Positions 12,107 to 24,184 of a stretch of DNA of 64,000 nucleotides are shown piece after piece. Made by a program: the position numbers and the translations under genes. The stretch is from Daucus carota subsp. sativus (Eukaryota; Streptophyta; Magnoliopsida; Apiales; Apiaceae). Under the pieces are notes generated by a model. It ran no database searches. It saw nothing but the letters and a program-made list of their open reading frames with translations, and was not told where the DNA came from. The stretch's first letter is position 1; every line of letters starts with the position of its first letter. The stretch covers positions 38,987,454 through 39,051,453 of the forward strand of contig NC_030389.2 in assembly GCF_001625215.2 (NCBI RefSeq), in the 5' to 3' direction.

Positions 12107-15100
12107 TGTAACGCCCCCAGATCCGCATCCCGCAGATCTGGTCCGTCACTAAACATCTGGCTCAAAACAACACTTGCATTACATATTAATATTATACAAC
12201 CAACTCTTGCCCCACAAGTCCAGGGTCGATCGTCTTACAACATTACTACCGAGTCTAACTTTATTACATAAAGGGAAGTCTGATTTCAGACTTTTATAAT
12301 AACTATAGCTCGTACTACCAAGCGACATAGTCTAGCAGTCTCAGCTTGGGTGATGCGCCTTTTCCCTGTCTTTGCCAAAAACCCATTTCCGGGAGGTTCT
12401 CTTGAGTTGTGCCATACTCACTATTTACTGCTCAAAAAGGAATAAAATAGATGCAAGAATGAGCAATCAAATTGCTCAGCAAGTCCACATAGAACAAAAC
12501 AACAATCAACAGAATATGCACGTAAGGCATAAAAAAACAATTCAAGTTAAAGCAACAAAGCAGCCACCATCAAATGACAGCACAAGTTCAAGTAAAGAAA
12601 AACGCTGGTCTTCCACCTTTCGGTAACACTACATGGCTCGATCAGCACCGTTTCGTGATTACCGTTCTCATGTGTGATCTTTGCAGTCTGATCGTAACCG
12701 CACAAGACACACCTACCACTCTCATTTGCTAGCATAAGGGTTAACATTTGTAACCCTAAACTATCTGCCTTACCAGATAGTAAATTCTCAACTCTACCAC
12801 GAATTTAATAAATTCGTGTTGACCAGCTTGAACAGATTCCTCCGAATACAAGGATATTCTCCCAAACAAACACCAATCATCACTATTCATTTCTACCAAA
12901 GAAGTGCGAACAATGCACCCTTTCAACAAGGATTACCCGAAGGTAGAAGTGAAGGATAATTAAAAGAACTAGATTCCAAAGAATAAGATGATCTCCAAAA
13001 AGGGAGTAAGTTAATTGTGGTGAGATCATCGCTGCAATGTATTCACCTCAAGCTTTGAAGATTCAAAATATTATCGTTATTAGGATCAGCTCATTCCCGT
13101 ACAATGGGAAGGCTCGAATTATCGAAAGTAATATACGGACAATATCTTTAAAGTCTTCAAAATGGTACGAAATATAATATCTATACAATCAACATTTTTC
13201 ACAAAATTATGAAACAGACACGAAAAACTTCACGTCAAGACAGGGATAGTGAACTTGCCTGACATCCTTAGCTCGGTAAGACTTTCCAGATTTAATATAC
13301 AACTGGCTCCGTCTTTCCAATTATTAAATGTTCTAAGTCACGCAAAATAATAATTAATAATTTAGTAATCTCGTTCACAAAATATAAAAATCCCAAATAT
13401 TATAATTTCCGCCTATAATTTATTCACATCTCTTGTCCGAATAATTATTTATTAATCTTACACCAAACTCCGTTTTATATATACATCTATGTTCTTGTTC
13501 ACTTAATTAAAACTAAATTATTACATTATCTTTCACCCCGAAGTACTCGTACAATCACCCATGCTTTATTTTAAGAAAAATCCCAACCTACTAAATGGTT
13601 TCTAAGATCAGAGATAACTTATCCAAATTCCAAAATCATTATTCCATTATTAATATAACCCAAATTCCATCCTTTAGCTCCAATATCATCGATAACAAAC
13701 CAGTTTTAAACTCCAAAATTCTTTCACCATTTCTACTCAAATATTCTTATTTCACCTATTTTATGATTTCTGATTTCTGATTTCTAAAATTTATTTATTT
13801 TAATATGATCCATACCCAACCATTTCCATCCTTAAAATCTAACACTACCTTCCCATTATTGATTTTATTCCCACTCCATTTTAAAATCACTTTAAATTCC
13901 TTATTTTCTATATTTATTTAAAATCACGTCGGCGTTGCCGACGTGAGTTCCCGGCCAGCCACCTCCCACCGAAACCCTCAATTCCACATAATCAGACCCA
14001 TATTTCACTAAATCAACACAAAACCCAAATATTTAAATGACCCTAATATTAGCAGTAGCTGTGTGATGCCCCGATGTACAGTAGCTAACTTCTTCCTTTT
14101 CATTTATATACTTTGACTCTTTAACATATACACTTTAATTAATTTAGAGGTTTGTTTTACCACCTAACTTGAAAATACAAATGGGTACTCCACTAAGAAT
14201 TGAAATGAACTCTTTCTTTTATTAACCAAATAAATTAAGGTCAAGTGAGAGCTTTATACCTTATTTATGGAAACCTTTCCCTTGATTTTCTGTATACTCC
14301 TCGAATCCTTCTCCATTTCCTGCTCTAAAATTCCTCCGGCTCTTCCTCACATTTCTCAATTTTGTGAACAAAACTAAAATTCTTTGTATTTCTTGGCTTT
14401 TATACTCTATCACTAATTACCATTAGTGACTAATGGCTCAATTAAATATTGCTAATCACCCCATTACTTGGGCTCCAAGTAGAGTTACTTGGGCTCCAAT
14501 TAATTCTTTCTTGGGGCTCAAGCAACGCCTCGTGAATTCTGATTTACTCTACTCGGCTCGTTTTATTTTCATATCGAATTTTTAGTAAACACGAATATAG
14601 TTAAATATTTATACAAGAATAATTAAATTAGTAAATAATTAAATTATTAATTAATTTAATATATTCTGTCCAATCCCCAAATTTATAAAAATATAAAGAT
14701 AAAATATTTATCTCGACTAACACGTAATATTTGATCACGGGTCGGTAACTAAATAAAATACTCGAAGCCTCTCTCTTTCTCATATAACAGAATTCTCGCT
14801 TATTATACACATTTAACTTAAATATCTGGCTCGCACCATCTAACACCACGTGTTTTCAGAAATTTCTCCGGACCATGACGTATAAACATTTTATAACTAA
14901 ATTAGAGACTAATTTTGTATTGATCATTAATTAAACTAGCCAGTCATATTTTCTATACCGGTGAATAAAATAGTGACGAGTCACGAAATTAATATTTCGT
15001 GTGTACTAATTATATACCTACAAATGAATATTAACGTACACATCTAAATTAGTTCACTGGCCAGCCTAAGATAGTATTTCCTGACTAGACAATTCACCTA

Positions 15101-15235
15101 GCTATAAAATATTTTGTACCACGCAATAATAAGTCTAACTATTTAAATAATGTTTCTGACTTTAAAAATTAAAAAAAATAAAATAATATAATATAATTTT
15201 ACGCTTACGTACTTGTGAATTTTCCGGTTGTTACA
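12107..15235 (-). repeat. LTR 2 (shared middle LTR), 3129 bp
   Basis: Complete, same length as LTR 1, with the same terminal TGTAAC/GTTACA. It serves as the 5' LTR of internal copy 1 and the 3' LTR of internal copy 2. No target duplication borders it, so it is not a separate insertion. Confidence 0.9.
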
Positions 15236-18200
15236 TTCTTCCTTCCTTAAGGGATTCCGTCCTCGGAATCTTGATTAGTGTTAAACAAATTCTGGGTAAC
15301 TCTTTCTCATTTTCTTCCTCCAACTCCCACGTAGCTCCTTCTACAGCTTAATTTTGTCAAATTACTTTAACCAATTTCACCTTCTTAGTCCTTAATTCTT
15401 GATATTCCGAATCTACAATCTCCACAGGCTTTTCTTCATGTGTTAAATCAGACAGAAGTTATATTGGCTCATAACTCAAAACGATCGTCGGTCTTGTAGG
15501 CTTTTAAAAGAGATATGTGAAGTACATCGTGAATGTGTTGTATATCCGGAGGTAAAACTAGTTGATAAGACACAGCTCCAACTTTTCCCCAAACCTCAAA
15601 TGGTTCGATATATCTGGGAGATCAAATTGTTTCTTTTCCCAAATCTAATTATTTCTTTCCAGAGTGATACTTCCGAAAGTACTTTTTCACCAATCTCAAA
15701 TGTCTTCTCCATTCTTTCCAAATCTGCATATTTCTTTTGTCTGTCCTGAGCTGTCTACAAATCTCTTTTGTATCTTTTCAATTGATTGTTTAGTGTGTTG
15801 AACTATTTTAGGCCCTAAAATCTTTTTCTCTCCAACTTCATCCTAACAAAGAGGTGATCTACAATTTCTACCATACAATGCCTCAAAAGGTGCCATACCG
15901 ATACAAGAATGGTAACTATTATTATATGCAAACTCTACTAATGGTAGGTGATCATCCCAACTTCCTTTAAAATTCAAAGAACAAGCTCTTAACATATCTT
16001 CTGTAATCTGAATCATCCTTTCACTTCATCCACCAGTCTAAAGGTGATACTCAATACTCAGGTTAGGCTTAGTTCCAGATATTCCTGAACATTTGCCAAA
16101 GTTTCAATGTGAATCTCGCATTTCTATATGAAACAATTGACACTAGTATTCCATGCTTAGAAACAACTTCATTTATATATACCTTTACCAATTTTTCAAG
16201 GATATATTTCTCACTAATAGGAATAAAATGCGCAATTTCATCAATTTATCTACAGTTACTCAAATAGCGTCATGTTTGGCTCTGGTCCTTATAAACCTAC
16301 TATGAAGTCTATTGTGATGTGTTCCCATTTCCATTCTGGGATTTCTAATAGTTGCAACAATCCATTAGGTCGTTGATACTCAGCTTTTTATTTTTTTATC
16401 AAGTCAAACATTTACTTACCCAATCAGCCATCTTTCTTTTCATATTAGGCCACTAATAGTTTTTCTTCAAATCTTGATACATCTTGGTACTTCCTGAGGG
16501 TATATAATATCTTGATTTATGAGCTTCACTTAAAATATCTCGTGTAAGATCTATCATGTTAGGAATCCAAATCCTATTAGTTCCATTTTCATCTTTAACA
16601 CTTAAGTACTCATCGCTTATCAATTCAGATCGTCTTTCTTCAATCATTAATTCTTGATTCTTTTATTTAATAATTCTAATTGTAATAACATCTCATAAAT
16701 CCTTCCCTCCTTATGCTCCGAATTCTTAATTTTCAATCCTAGCTTTTCCATCTTCTTAATCAATTCTTTTGATAAAACATCACATTGACTCTTTTTTTTT
16801 TCCTACTTAATGTATCAGCAACAACATACGCTTCTCCTGGGTGATAGTTTATTGTACGATTATAATCCTTTATCAATTTTAACTATCTCCTTTGTCTCAT
16901 ATTCTACTCTTTTTGAGTGAACCAGTATTTTAAACTTTTGTGATCCGTAAATTCTCACATTTCTCACCATACAAGTAATGTCATAAAATGTTTAAAGCAA
17001 ATACTACAGAAGCTAACTCTAGTCATGGGTAGGGTATCTCAACTCGTAATCCTTAAGTTGCCTTGAAGCATACACTATTGTTTTTTTTTTCCATGTATAA
17101 GAACACAACATAGTCTCTATGAGATGCATCATTATAGATTACAAAGTATCATGTCTCACAGGCAAAGCTAATGCAGGTGCCATTGTAAGTTGCTTCGTTA
17201 ATTCCTGAAAACTCTATTCGCACTTAGGCGTCTATTCAAATTTCTCTTCTTTTCTAGTCAGCTTGGTCAAAGGAGTCACAATCTTAGAGAAAAGTCTTAC
17301 AAATCTTCAAATATACCCAGCTAAACCAAGAAAACTTCTTACTTCAGTTGGGGTCCTAGGTCTTTTCCAATTCGATACCACCTCAATCTCTGTTGGGTCT
17401 ACCGATATTCCTTCTTTAGAAACTATGTGTCCTAGCTAGAAATTGTACTTGCTCCATCCAATATTCACATTTTGAGAATTTAGCATATAACTTTTCTTTT
17501 CCAAAGTTATCTTAAGATGCTTAACATGCTCTTCTTTCGACTTAGAATATATCAAAATATCATTGATAAATAATATTTAACTTATCCAAATATTTATTAA
17601 ATACCCTATTCATAATATCCATATTAGTCAATCCAAAAGGCTGCTCAAAAAAATAGATAAAGAAGAGATCAGCAAGATCTGTGATTTGATTAAAAAACAA
17701 AAGCAGCTTAAAACTTCTAGGAAAAGATGTTGCGAGAAGATTATAGAACACTAAGAACTCATAATGTCCATGTCGGGTCCTAAAGACCGTCTTAGGTACA
17801 TTCTCAAACCTGATTCTATAACTGATGGTATCTAGATCTCGAGTCTATCTTAAAAAGTAAGATGCTTTCCTCAACAGATAAAATAAATCATCAACCCTAA
17901 GAAAGGATCATCTTATTAAATCTCGATAATCGATGTAACAATCCTCAAATTCGGGGGTCTGGATTTGACATCTCCATACACAACACCTTCTTAAAACACT
18001 TTAGGAAAAATTGCGTTTTTGAAAAGAACAAAATCAAAGAATTTGATATTTGAGCATTTCGAGAAGAATTTAAAGGAAATCAGAATTTTTAAAACTCTCT
18101 TGGACATAGAAGTCTTTCACAATAGTATCACTAATCAATGAGTTTTCAAAAGTAGCTTTCATTTGAAATAAAAGGATAATTGGGAGCCCAATACGATCAA

Positions 18201-20440
18201 ATGAACTAAGTGTTGCGTGTCCAAATTAAGACACTACTAAAGGTTGTTAACCTTCTTGTAATTACAACACACATAAGTGATGGCGTCCCATCCAACTCCT
18301 ATCACACAGATAGGTATACCTTGTGTCCCCTATAATTAGGGTTGTTCGTCCCAATCAAGTTTGAAGAAATATCAAGGAAGATTTATTTCAAAGATTTGAT
18401 TTTGAATCGTTACTTCACAATTTGGACAACCTTGATCTACCATAATTATTTCTTAACACACTTCTTCCAAAAATGCATGCAATGCATCCTTTAATCACAA
18501 GTCAAGGATTTTCAGTGGATAAAATCAGAAATAGGGTCAAATATGAGACGATCTCTTAGAATTATTAGATTGAGATCATCATTGTGGTGTATATTTATTC
18601 CAATTCTCGAATATTAAGTCATGAATCAGAAAAGATTTTGTAATATCAAAGAAATATTGATTATTAGGAGTAATCGCTTCCGAACAAATGAAGGACTCAA
18701 GATACAGAATAAACTTCTCAGTTTTCAAAATGAGATTTGATGTCAACTTGAGCTGAAATAGTGTGAGACGTAATATTATTCATAAATAACGTATTCTACA
18801 GATCTTCTACTCAGGCAACGGGGATCTCCCTTGTAACGCGTTCGCAGTTTGCGAAGTTCTAAACCTTTGATTTCCTTCTATTTCACATATATTCTCTGCT
18901 CGCGGCATCTCTTATTTCACAAAAGGTTTCTTCACACCATTAGTCCAACATTTTTTTTTTATTCTGAATTTTGATTGTTTTGCAGGGGTTTCCGTTTCCT
19001 ACTGACAATCTCTCTATTAAACAACTCATTGCTTGCCTTAACTATACAAGTTTTGTGCACTTACGTCGCATAGCTAGCCATCTTGAGAACAGCAACCCTA
19101 CTCTGAATCCAGGGCTTTAAGCCCGGCTGTAAACATTTAGCTGTCTTTCTGTCCGTATTGACTCGATGTGGAATAAATTTCGAGAGTTCGATAAACTTAG
19201 CTTCATGTTCAGCTACTAACATACTCTCTTGCTTAGGTTATAGAAATTTGAGCTCTTATATGATTCTCTAGGTGTTTAGGAACATACTTCTCTAGGAATA
19301 ACTTTGTAAACCTAGTCCATGATATTACACTAGACTCTTCTAGAACCTACTTAGCTTCCCAACAACAATTAATATCTCCTTTAAGCATATAAGCGGCAAA
19401 GGTAGTTTACTTATCCTCTTCTACACCAACTATTTCCAAAAGTCTTCTTTATTCTCTTAGCCATATCTTGGCCTCAACGGGATCTACAGTCCCTTTAAAC
19501 ACTGGGGTTGAAATGCAAGATTTGAATAAAAAGGTAGGTTTGGTAAGTTGACTCGAAAAGAACTTCTTTCAGGATTTTTTTGAAAATTTTGGGTATGTTT
19601 GTCAAGTAATTGAATAGGATTGGGTTTGGATTGAAATTCGGGTGAAGCATCTAGTATTGATTCATCAACAGGGTTGTCATTCAGGTGTGATTCCATCTCA
19701 ATATAAATGGTAGACGAAACAGTTTAATAGGTCTCATCTTTATACAAAATACAAGGTTTATCCAAAGGTACAACAATGTGCAATTTTGTAAAATACTCAG
19801 TACAACATTTTAAAAACAGGTTGCATATTTTGGTTGAAAAGACAAGTTGTAACGAAGCTGCATATTTTTGGAAAATTTTTAGAAACTTTAAAGATTGCAC
19901 CTTTTTCTTTTAAAAACTAAAAAAATTAGCAACTTGAACATTTCTCTCTTTTTGAAAACCTCTAAAAATTATAAAGGTTGAAAACATACACATTTTTTTT
20001 TCCTCGTAAGATTTGACATTGGATCATTGATGTAGCAAATGCAAGATAATTGACAGATTTGAAACAGATCAAAAGTAGTTGACAACTACAAGAAGCATAG
20101 GGAAGGTATACAAAGAAAGAGACATAAAGATTTAGCATCCCTCCCAAAGTGGTCATAATATCCAAAGTTTTTATGAGTCACGATATAGAAAGTACATCTG
20201 ATCTGGTCATCATCCTACCCCATCAAGTCTAATCTGGTCATCACTATACAAAAGATCGTCTAGTCACATCTCTACTGCCAGAATGATCTACTGATCGAAA
20301 CTATAGTATATACATCTAAATAAAAAGAAGCGCACGATCCTCAATTCCGATACTATACAGTGTCCCTATATCCTCTAAATACATCATATACTATAACTGA
20401 GATACACACAGACTATATGTGTTATCTCTCAAAAGTCAAA
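15236..20440 (-). pseudogene. internal region copy 2 (gag-pol remnants)
   Basis: A near-identical copy of 5769-10978, offset by 9465-9467 bases and differing by scattered mostly C/T substitutions and homopolymer lengths. Pol remnants lie at about 15267-17933, the LTR-like fragment at about 17934-18866 and gag remnants at about 18946-19696. In the integrase motif LCWDEVG the W codon has become TAG (15843-15845), shortening a frame that is open in copy 1. Its leader and primer-binding site are missing. Confidence 0.85.
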
Positions 20441-21481
20441 AAGAATTGAAATGAACTCTTTCTTTTATTAACCAAATAAATTAAGGTCAAGTGAGAGCTT
20501 TATACCTTATTTATGGAAACCTTTCCCTTGATTTTCTGTATACTCCTCGAATCCTTCTCCATTTCCTGCTCTAAAATTCCTCCGGCTCTTCCTCACATTT
20601 CTCAATTTTGTGAACAAAACTAAAATTCTTTGTATTTCTTGGCTTTTATACTCTATCACTAATTACCATTAGTGACTAATGGCTCAATTAAATATTGCTA
20701 ATCACCCCATTACTTGGGCTCCAAGTAGAGTTACTTGGGCTCCAATTAATTCTTTCTTGGGGCTCAAGCAACGCCTCGTGAATTCTGATTTACTCTACTC
20801 GGCTCGTTTTATTTTCATATCGAATTTTTAGTAAACACGAATATAGTTAAATATTTATACAAGAATAATTAAATTAGTAAATAATTAAATTATTAATTAA
20901 TTTAATATATTCTGTCCAATCCCCAAATTTATAAAAATATAAAGATAAAATATTTATCTCGACTAACACGTAATATTTGATCACGAGTCGGTAACTAAAT
21001 AAAATACTCGAAGCCTCTCTCTTTCTCATATAACAGAATTCTCGCTTATTATACACATTTAACTTAAATATCTGGCTCGCACCATCTAACACCACGTGTT
21101 TTCAGAAATTTCTCCGGACCATGACGTATAAACATTTTATAACTAAATTAGAGACTAATTTTGTATTGATCATTAATTAAACTAGCCAGTCATATTTTCT
21201 ATACCGGTGAATAAAATAGTGACGAGTCACGAAATTAATATTTCGTGTGTACTAATTATATACCTACAAATGAATATTAACGTACACATCTAAATTAGTT
21301 CACTGGCCAGCCTAAGATAGTATTTCCTGACTAGACAATTCACCTAGCTATAAAATATTTTGTACCACGCAATAATAAGTCTAACTATTTAAATAATGTT
21401 TCTGACTTTAAAAATTAAAAAAAATAAAATAATATAATATAATTTTACGCTTACGTACTTGTGAATTTTCCGGTTGTTACA
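20441..21481 (-). repeat. LTR 3, truncated (1041 bp)
   Basis: Equivalent to 14195-15235 of LTR 2, so 2088 bp of this LTR plus 1128 bp of adjoining internal sequence are gone. The junction shares AAG with both parents (20441-20443). It ends in the correct GTTACA terminus next to the ATATT target duplication. The retained part is the U3-proximal end of the element's 5' LTR. Confidence 0.9.
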
Positions 21482-22353
21482 ATATTAGGGATGAGCAGAA
21501 ACCGAACCGAAAATTAAAACCGCACCAAAAACCGCAAAAACCGCATGAAACCGCACCGAATAAAACCGCACCAAATAAAAACCGAACCGAAACAAAACCG
21601 CACCGATGCTTTGGTTTTGGTTTCGGTTTCTAGAAATTTTAAAACCGAATAGAAACCGAACCGAACCGCAATAATATTTATATTTATTTATTTTATATAT
21701 TTAGAGATAATATATAAATTATATCTAATATAAAAAATATCTAATTATATAAATAGTATGCAGAGTGTCCAGTCCCAGAATACTTCCCAGACCCATGTCT
21801 CCATTCCACTTTGTCTTCAGCTTCTACCAACACAATATTCTCAATAGGTCTACAAATTCTTCCACCGCCTCCAATTCCCATCCTCGCAGTGGTCTGTGCC
21901 ATAGCCTCGCCGCATCTTGAATGAAAACTTCCTTTATCCTCTTAACACTAATATCCTTAGTTTGATATACTTATTTTAAATTTGTTAAAGGTTCTAGCAT
22001 TCGAGAGCTTATCGGACTCTTTACGAACGGTTTAAAAACCGAACCGCACCACGTAAAACCGAAACCACTCATTTTCAAAACCGAACCGCACCAATGCTAT
22101 TTGGTTCGGTTCCGGTTTTGAATTTTAGAAACCGCACTTTGCGGTTCCGGTTGCGGTTTTAGGTGCAAACCGCACCAAACCGCACCACGCACATCCCTAG
22201 TATATATTATAGATAAGTTGCAGAGTTAGGCTAACTCTCGGCCCGGGGAAGAGGGACGGAACAAATTTTCAGAATTGCTCTATTGGTAAAATTTTAAGCC
22301 AGATCCGTTTCACATCTTCCAACGCAGCAGTTGGGCTTGCATTGGAGATGGTC

Positions 22354-22948
22354 TTAGCTTTTTTAAGAATTTGGTCCAGACTATTCAGTAGATTCCCACG
22401 TGTTATGCACTCATTCACCATTTTGATGTAGGGTTTTACTCCTAAAATATCAGATCATATAACTTTTTGTTGTGATTTTCATAACTAAACGTAATATGAT
22501 CCAATGTTTTGTTCAAAAAATTGAATCGCTGAATTATTTGATGTTAATAATTGATATTTTAGGGTATTTTTCCCAATTCTACTATTTTAAACATTATTTG
22601 TATATTTTGTGATATAACAACAAGGTCCAAGTAAATTCTTGATGATTAAATATATTGAATACGATATCCAATTTTGTAATTCGTGACACTTATGTATTTA
22701 TAATGTTGTATTTGTTTATGAAAAGGAGAGCTTGACACGTATTTTAAATCTTAAATCTTCCGTTAAGTATAGTTGCATAATTTTTTTTAATTTTTTTCTG
22801 AATAAGAATTCAGTGTTTAAATTTAAATTTTGAAAAAAATATTTTCAAATCAAATTAATCAAACTATTTATTATTATTTAAATAATAACGATATTAATAT
22901 TTAATATTAATTTAGTAGAGACCTGTATATCAAAATATATATATATAT
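22354..22948. other. AT-rich intergenic stretch
   Basis: No gene or transposon end recognised. It ends in a short (TA)n run that flanks the tandem MITEs. Confidence 0.4.
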
Positions 22949-23464
22949 AGGGGTTTGTTCAAATACAAACCAACTTTATCATAAAAACCTAAAAACCAAT
23001 TTCAAAACTAAACAAATATCCCCCCAAACTCTTAAAAACTAACAATATCACCCCCCTAGCTTTGCCATCAACTTCCCCAAACTTACACTTTCCACCCCGC
23101 CACGTCACCATGCCACGTCAGCGCAGGGGTCCCCCACTGCTGACGTGGCACTGCCACGTCAGCACTGGGTCACACCCACTGCTGACGTGGCACTGCCACG
23201 TCATCTGCCACGTCAGCACTGCTGACGTGGCACTGCCACGCCATCTGCCACGTCAGCAGTGGGCTGACCCAGTGCTGACGTGGCAGCTGATGTGGCAGTG
23301 CCACGTCAGCAGGTGCTGACGTGGCAGATGATGTCAGCAATGGACCCCCGGAAAAATAAAAAAAATAAAAAATAAAAAGATTGGAGTGCTCATAGCAAAA
23401 ATGAGAGTGGAAATAGTGGTTTTTAGGTTTGTATGAGAGTGTGGTTTGTAGTGGAATAAGTCCC
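22949..23464. mobile_element. MITE copy 1 with TGACGTGGC palindromes
   Basis: Imperfect terminal inverted repeats: the left end starts AGGGGTTTG, then ACAAACC and AACCTAAAAACCA; the right end carries the reverse complements (TGGTTTTTAGGTTTG, GGTTTGTAGTGG, AAGTCCC). The GC-rich centre (about 23098-23340) has 12 copies of TGACGTGGC counting both strands, many arranged as palindromes about 25 bp long. No coding capacity; open frames on either strand arise from the palindromic centre. The family is unclear, possibly Mutator-like. Confidence 0.65.
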
Positions 23465-23981
23465 AGGGGTTTGTTCAAATACAAACCAACTTTATCATAA
23501 AAACCTAAAAACCAATTTCAAAACTAAACAAATATCCCCCCAAACTCTTAAAAACTAACAATATCACCCCCCCTAGCTTTGCCATCAACTTCCCCAAACT
23601 TACACTTTCCACCCCGCCACGTCACCATGCCACGTCAGCGCAGGGGTCCCCCACTGCTGACGTGGCACTGCCACGTCAGCACTGGGTCACACCCACTGCT
23701 GACGTGGCACTGCCACGTCATCTGCCACGTCAGCACTGCTGACGTGGCACTGCCACGCCATCTGCCACATCAGCAGTGGGCTGACCCAGTGCTGACGTGG
23801 CAGCTGATGTGGCAGTGCCACGTCAGCAGGTGCTGACGTGGCAGATGATGTCAGCAGTGGACCCCCGGAAAAATAAAAAAAATAAAAAATAAAAAGATTG
23901 GAGTGCTCATAGCAAAAATGGGAGTGGAAATAGTGGTTTTTAGGTTTGTATGAGAGTGTGGTTTGCAGTGGAATAAGTCCC
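23465..23981. mobile_element. MITE copy 2, head-to-tail duplicate
   Basis: Nearly identical to copy 1 and following it directly (CCC|AGGGG) with no target duplication between them. It carries 11 TGACGTGGC motifs, one having mutated to TGATGTGGC. The pair is flanked by TATATATA on both sides, so the target duplication cannot be defined. It ends 203 bp before the TON2 start codon. Confidence 0.7.
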
Positions 23982-24184
23982 TATATATATATATTTTCCT
24001 TTTGTCATCGACCCGGCGACCCCTCCTTTTCGATTAATCTCAAAATTTTACACTTTCTCAGCTAAAACTTAACAACCCGACCCAGATCAAACAAACCTCG
24101 AAACCACTCTCTCAAAAGGGGATTTATTTTATCAATTCAATCTCACCCATTCATTTCAAACCCTAATTTACACACAATTACGGT
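23982..24184 (+). promoter_or_regulatory. TON2/FASS proximal promoter and 5' UTR
   Basis: A TATATATATATA run at 23983-23994 begins right after the MITE and lies about 190 bp from the start codon. It could serve as the TATA box. The following CT-rich and ACCC-rich sequence looks like a plant 5' UTR. Transcription start is not determined. Confidence 0.4.

Larger units (their letters stand above)
2635..21486 (-). mobile_element. Ty3/gypsy LTR retrotransposon, tandem two-unit insertion
   Basis: Order on the plus strand: LTR 2640-5768, internal 5769-12106, LTR 12107-15235, internal 15236-20440, truncated LTR 20441-21481. One 5-bp target duplication, ATATT, flanks the whole (2635-2639 and 21482-21486). 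LTR termini are TGTAAC...GTTACA. The element reads on the minus strand, shown by the primer-binding site at 12091-12102, the polypurine tract at 5769-5781, and the minus-strand order gag, reverse transcriptase, RNase H, integrase, chromodomain-like tail. All coding is broken by stops and shifts, so it is non-autonomous. The lineage looks like a long-LTR chromovirus, possibly Tekay-like. Confidence 0.9.
2631..22207. mobile_element. hAT-type MITE (body 21486-22199) with 8-bp TSD
   Basis: The body runs from TAGGGATGAGC at 21486 to its inverted partner GCACATCCCTA ending at 22199, 714 bp. Both arms are packed with AACCGAACC / AACCGCACC units in opposite orientations, so the element can fold back. 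The right flank is GTATATAT (22200-22207). The same eight bases occur at 2631-2638, on the other side of the LTR structure, directly before the T that serves as the first base of the MITE. The 8-bp duplication is that of hAT elements. No transposase coding is present. Confidence 0.7.
2435..22353. mobile_element. outer Harbinger-type MITE, split by later insertions
   Basis: The left end at 2435 reads GAGCATCCGCAATGGACAAG and the right end, read from 22353 on the minus strand, GACCATCTCCAATGCAAGCC; both are typical of Tourist/Harbinger TIRs. The flanking trinucleotides are TCA (left) and TTA (right), which a decayed TTA duplication would explain. Removing the nested hAT MITE and LTR structure leaves arms 2435-2638 and 22208-22353, about 350 bp of MITE. 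The joining of the arms is inferred from the perfect 8-bp hAT target duplication at the junction. Confidence 0.5.

Noticed and set aside
23102..23340. Regular repeats suggestive of a CRISPR-like array
   Set aside because: Units are palindromes with irregular spacing in a plant MITE, no unique spacers.
22949..23981. Open frames of 85-104 codons on both strands
   Set aside because: They come from the palindromic GC-rich centre of the MITE and occur identically in both copies.
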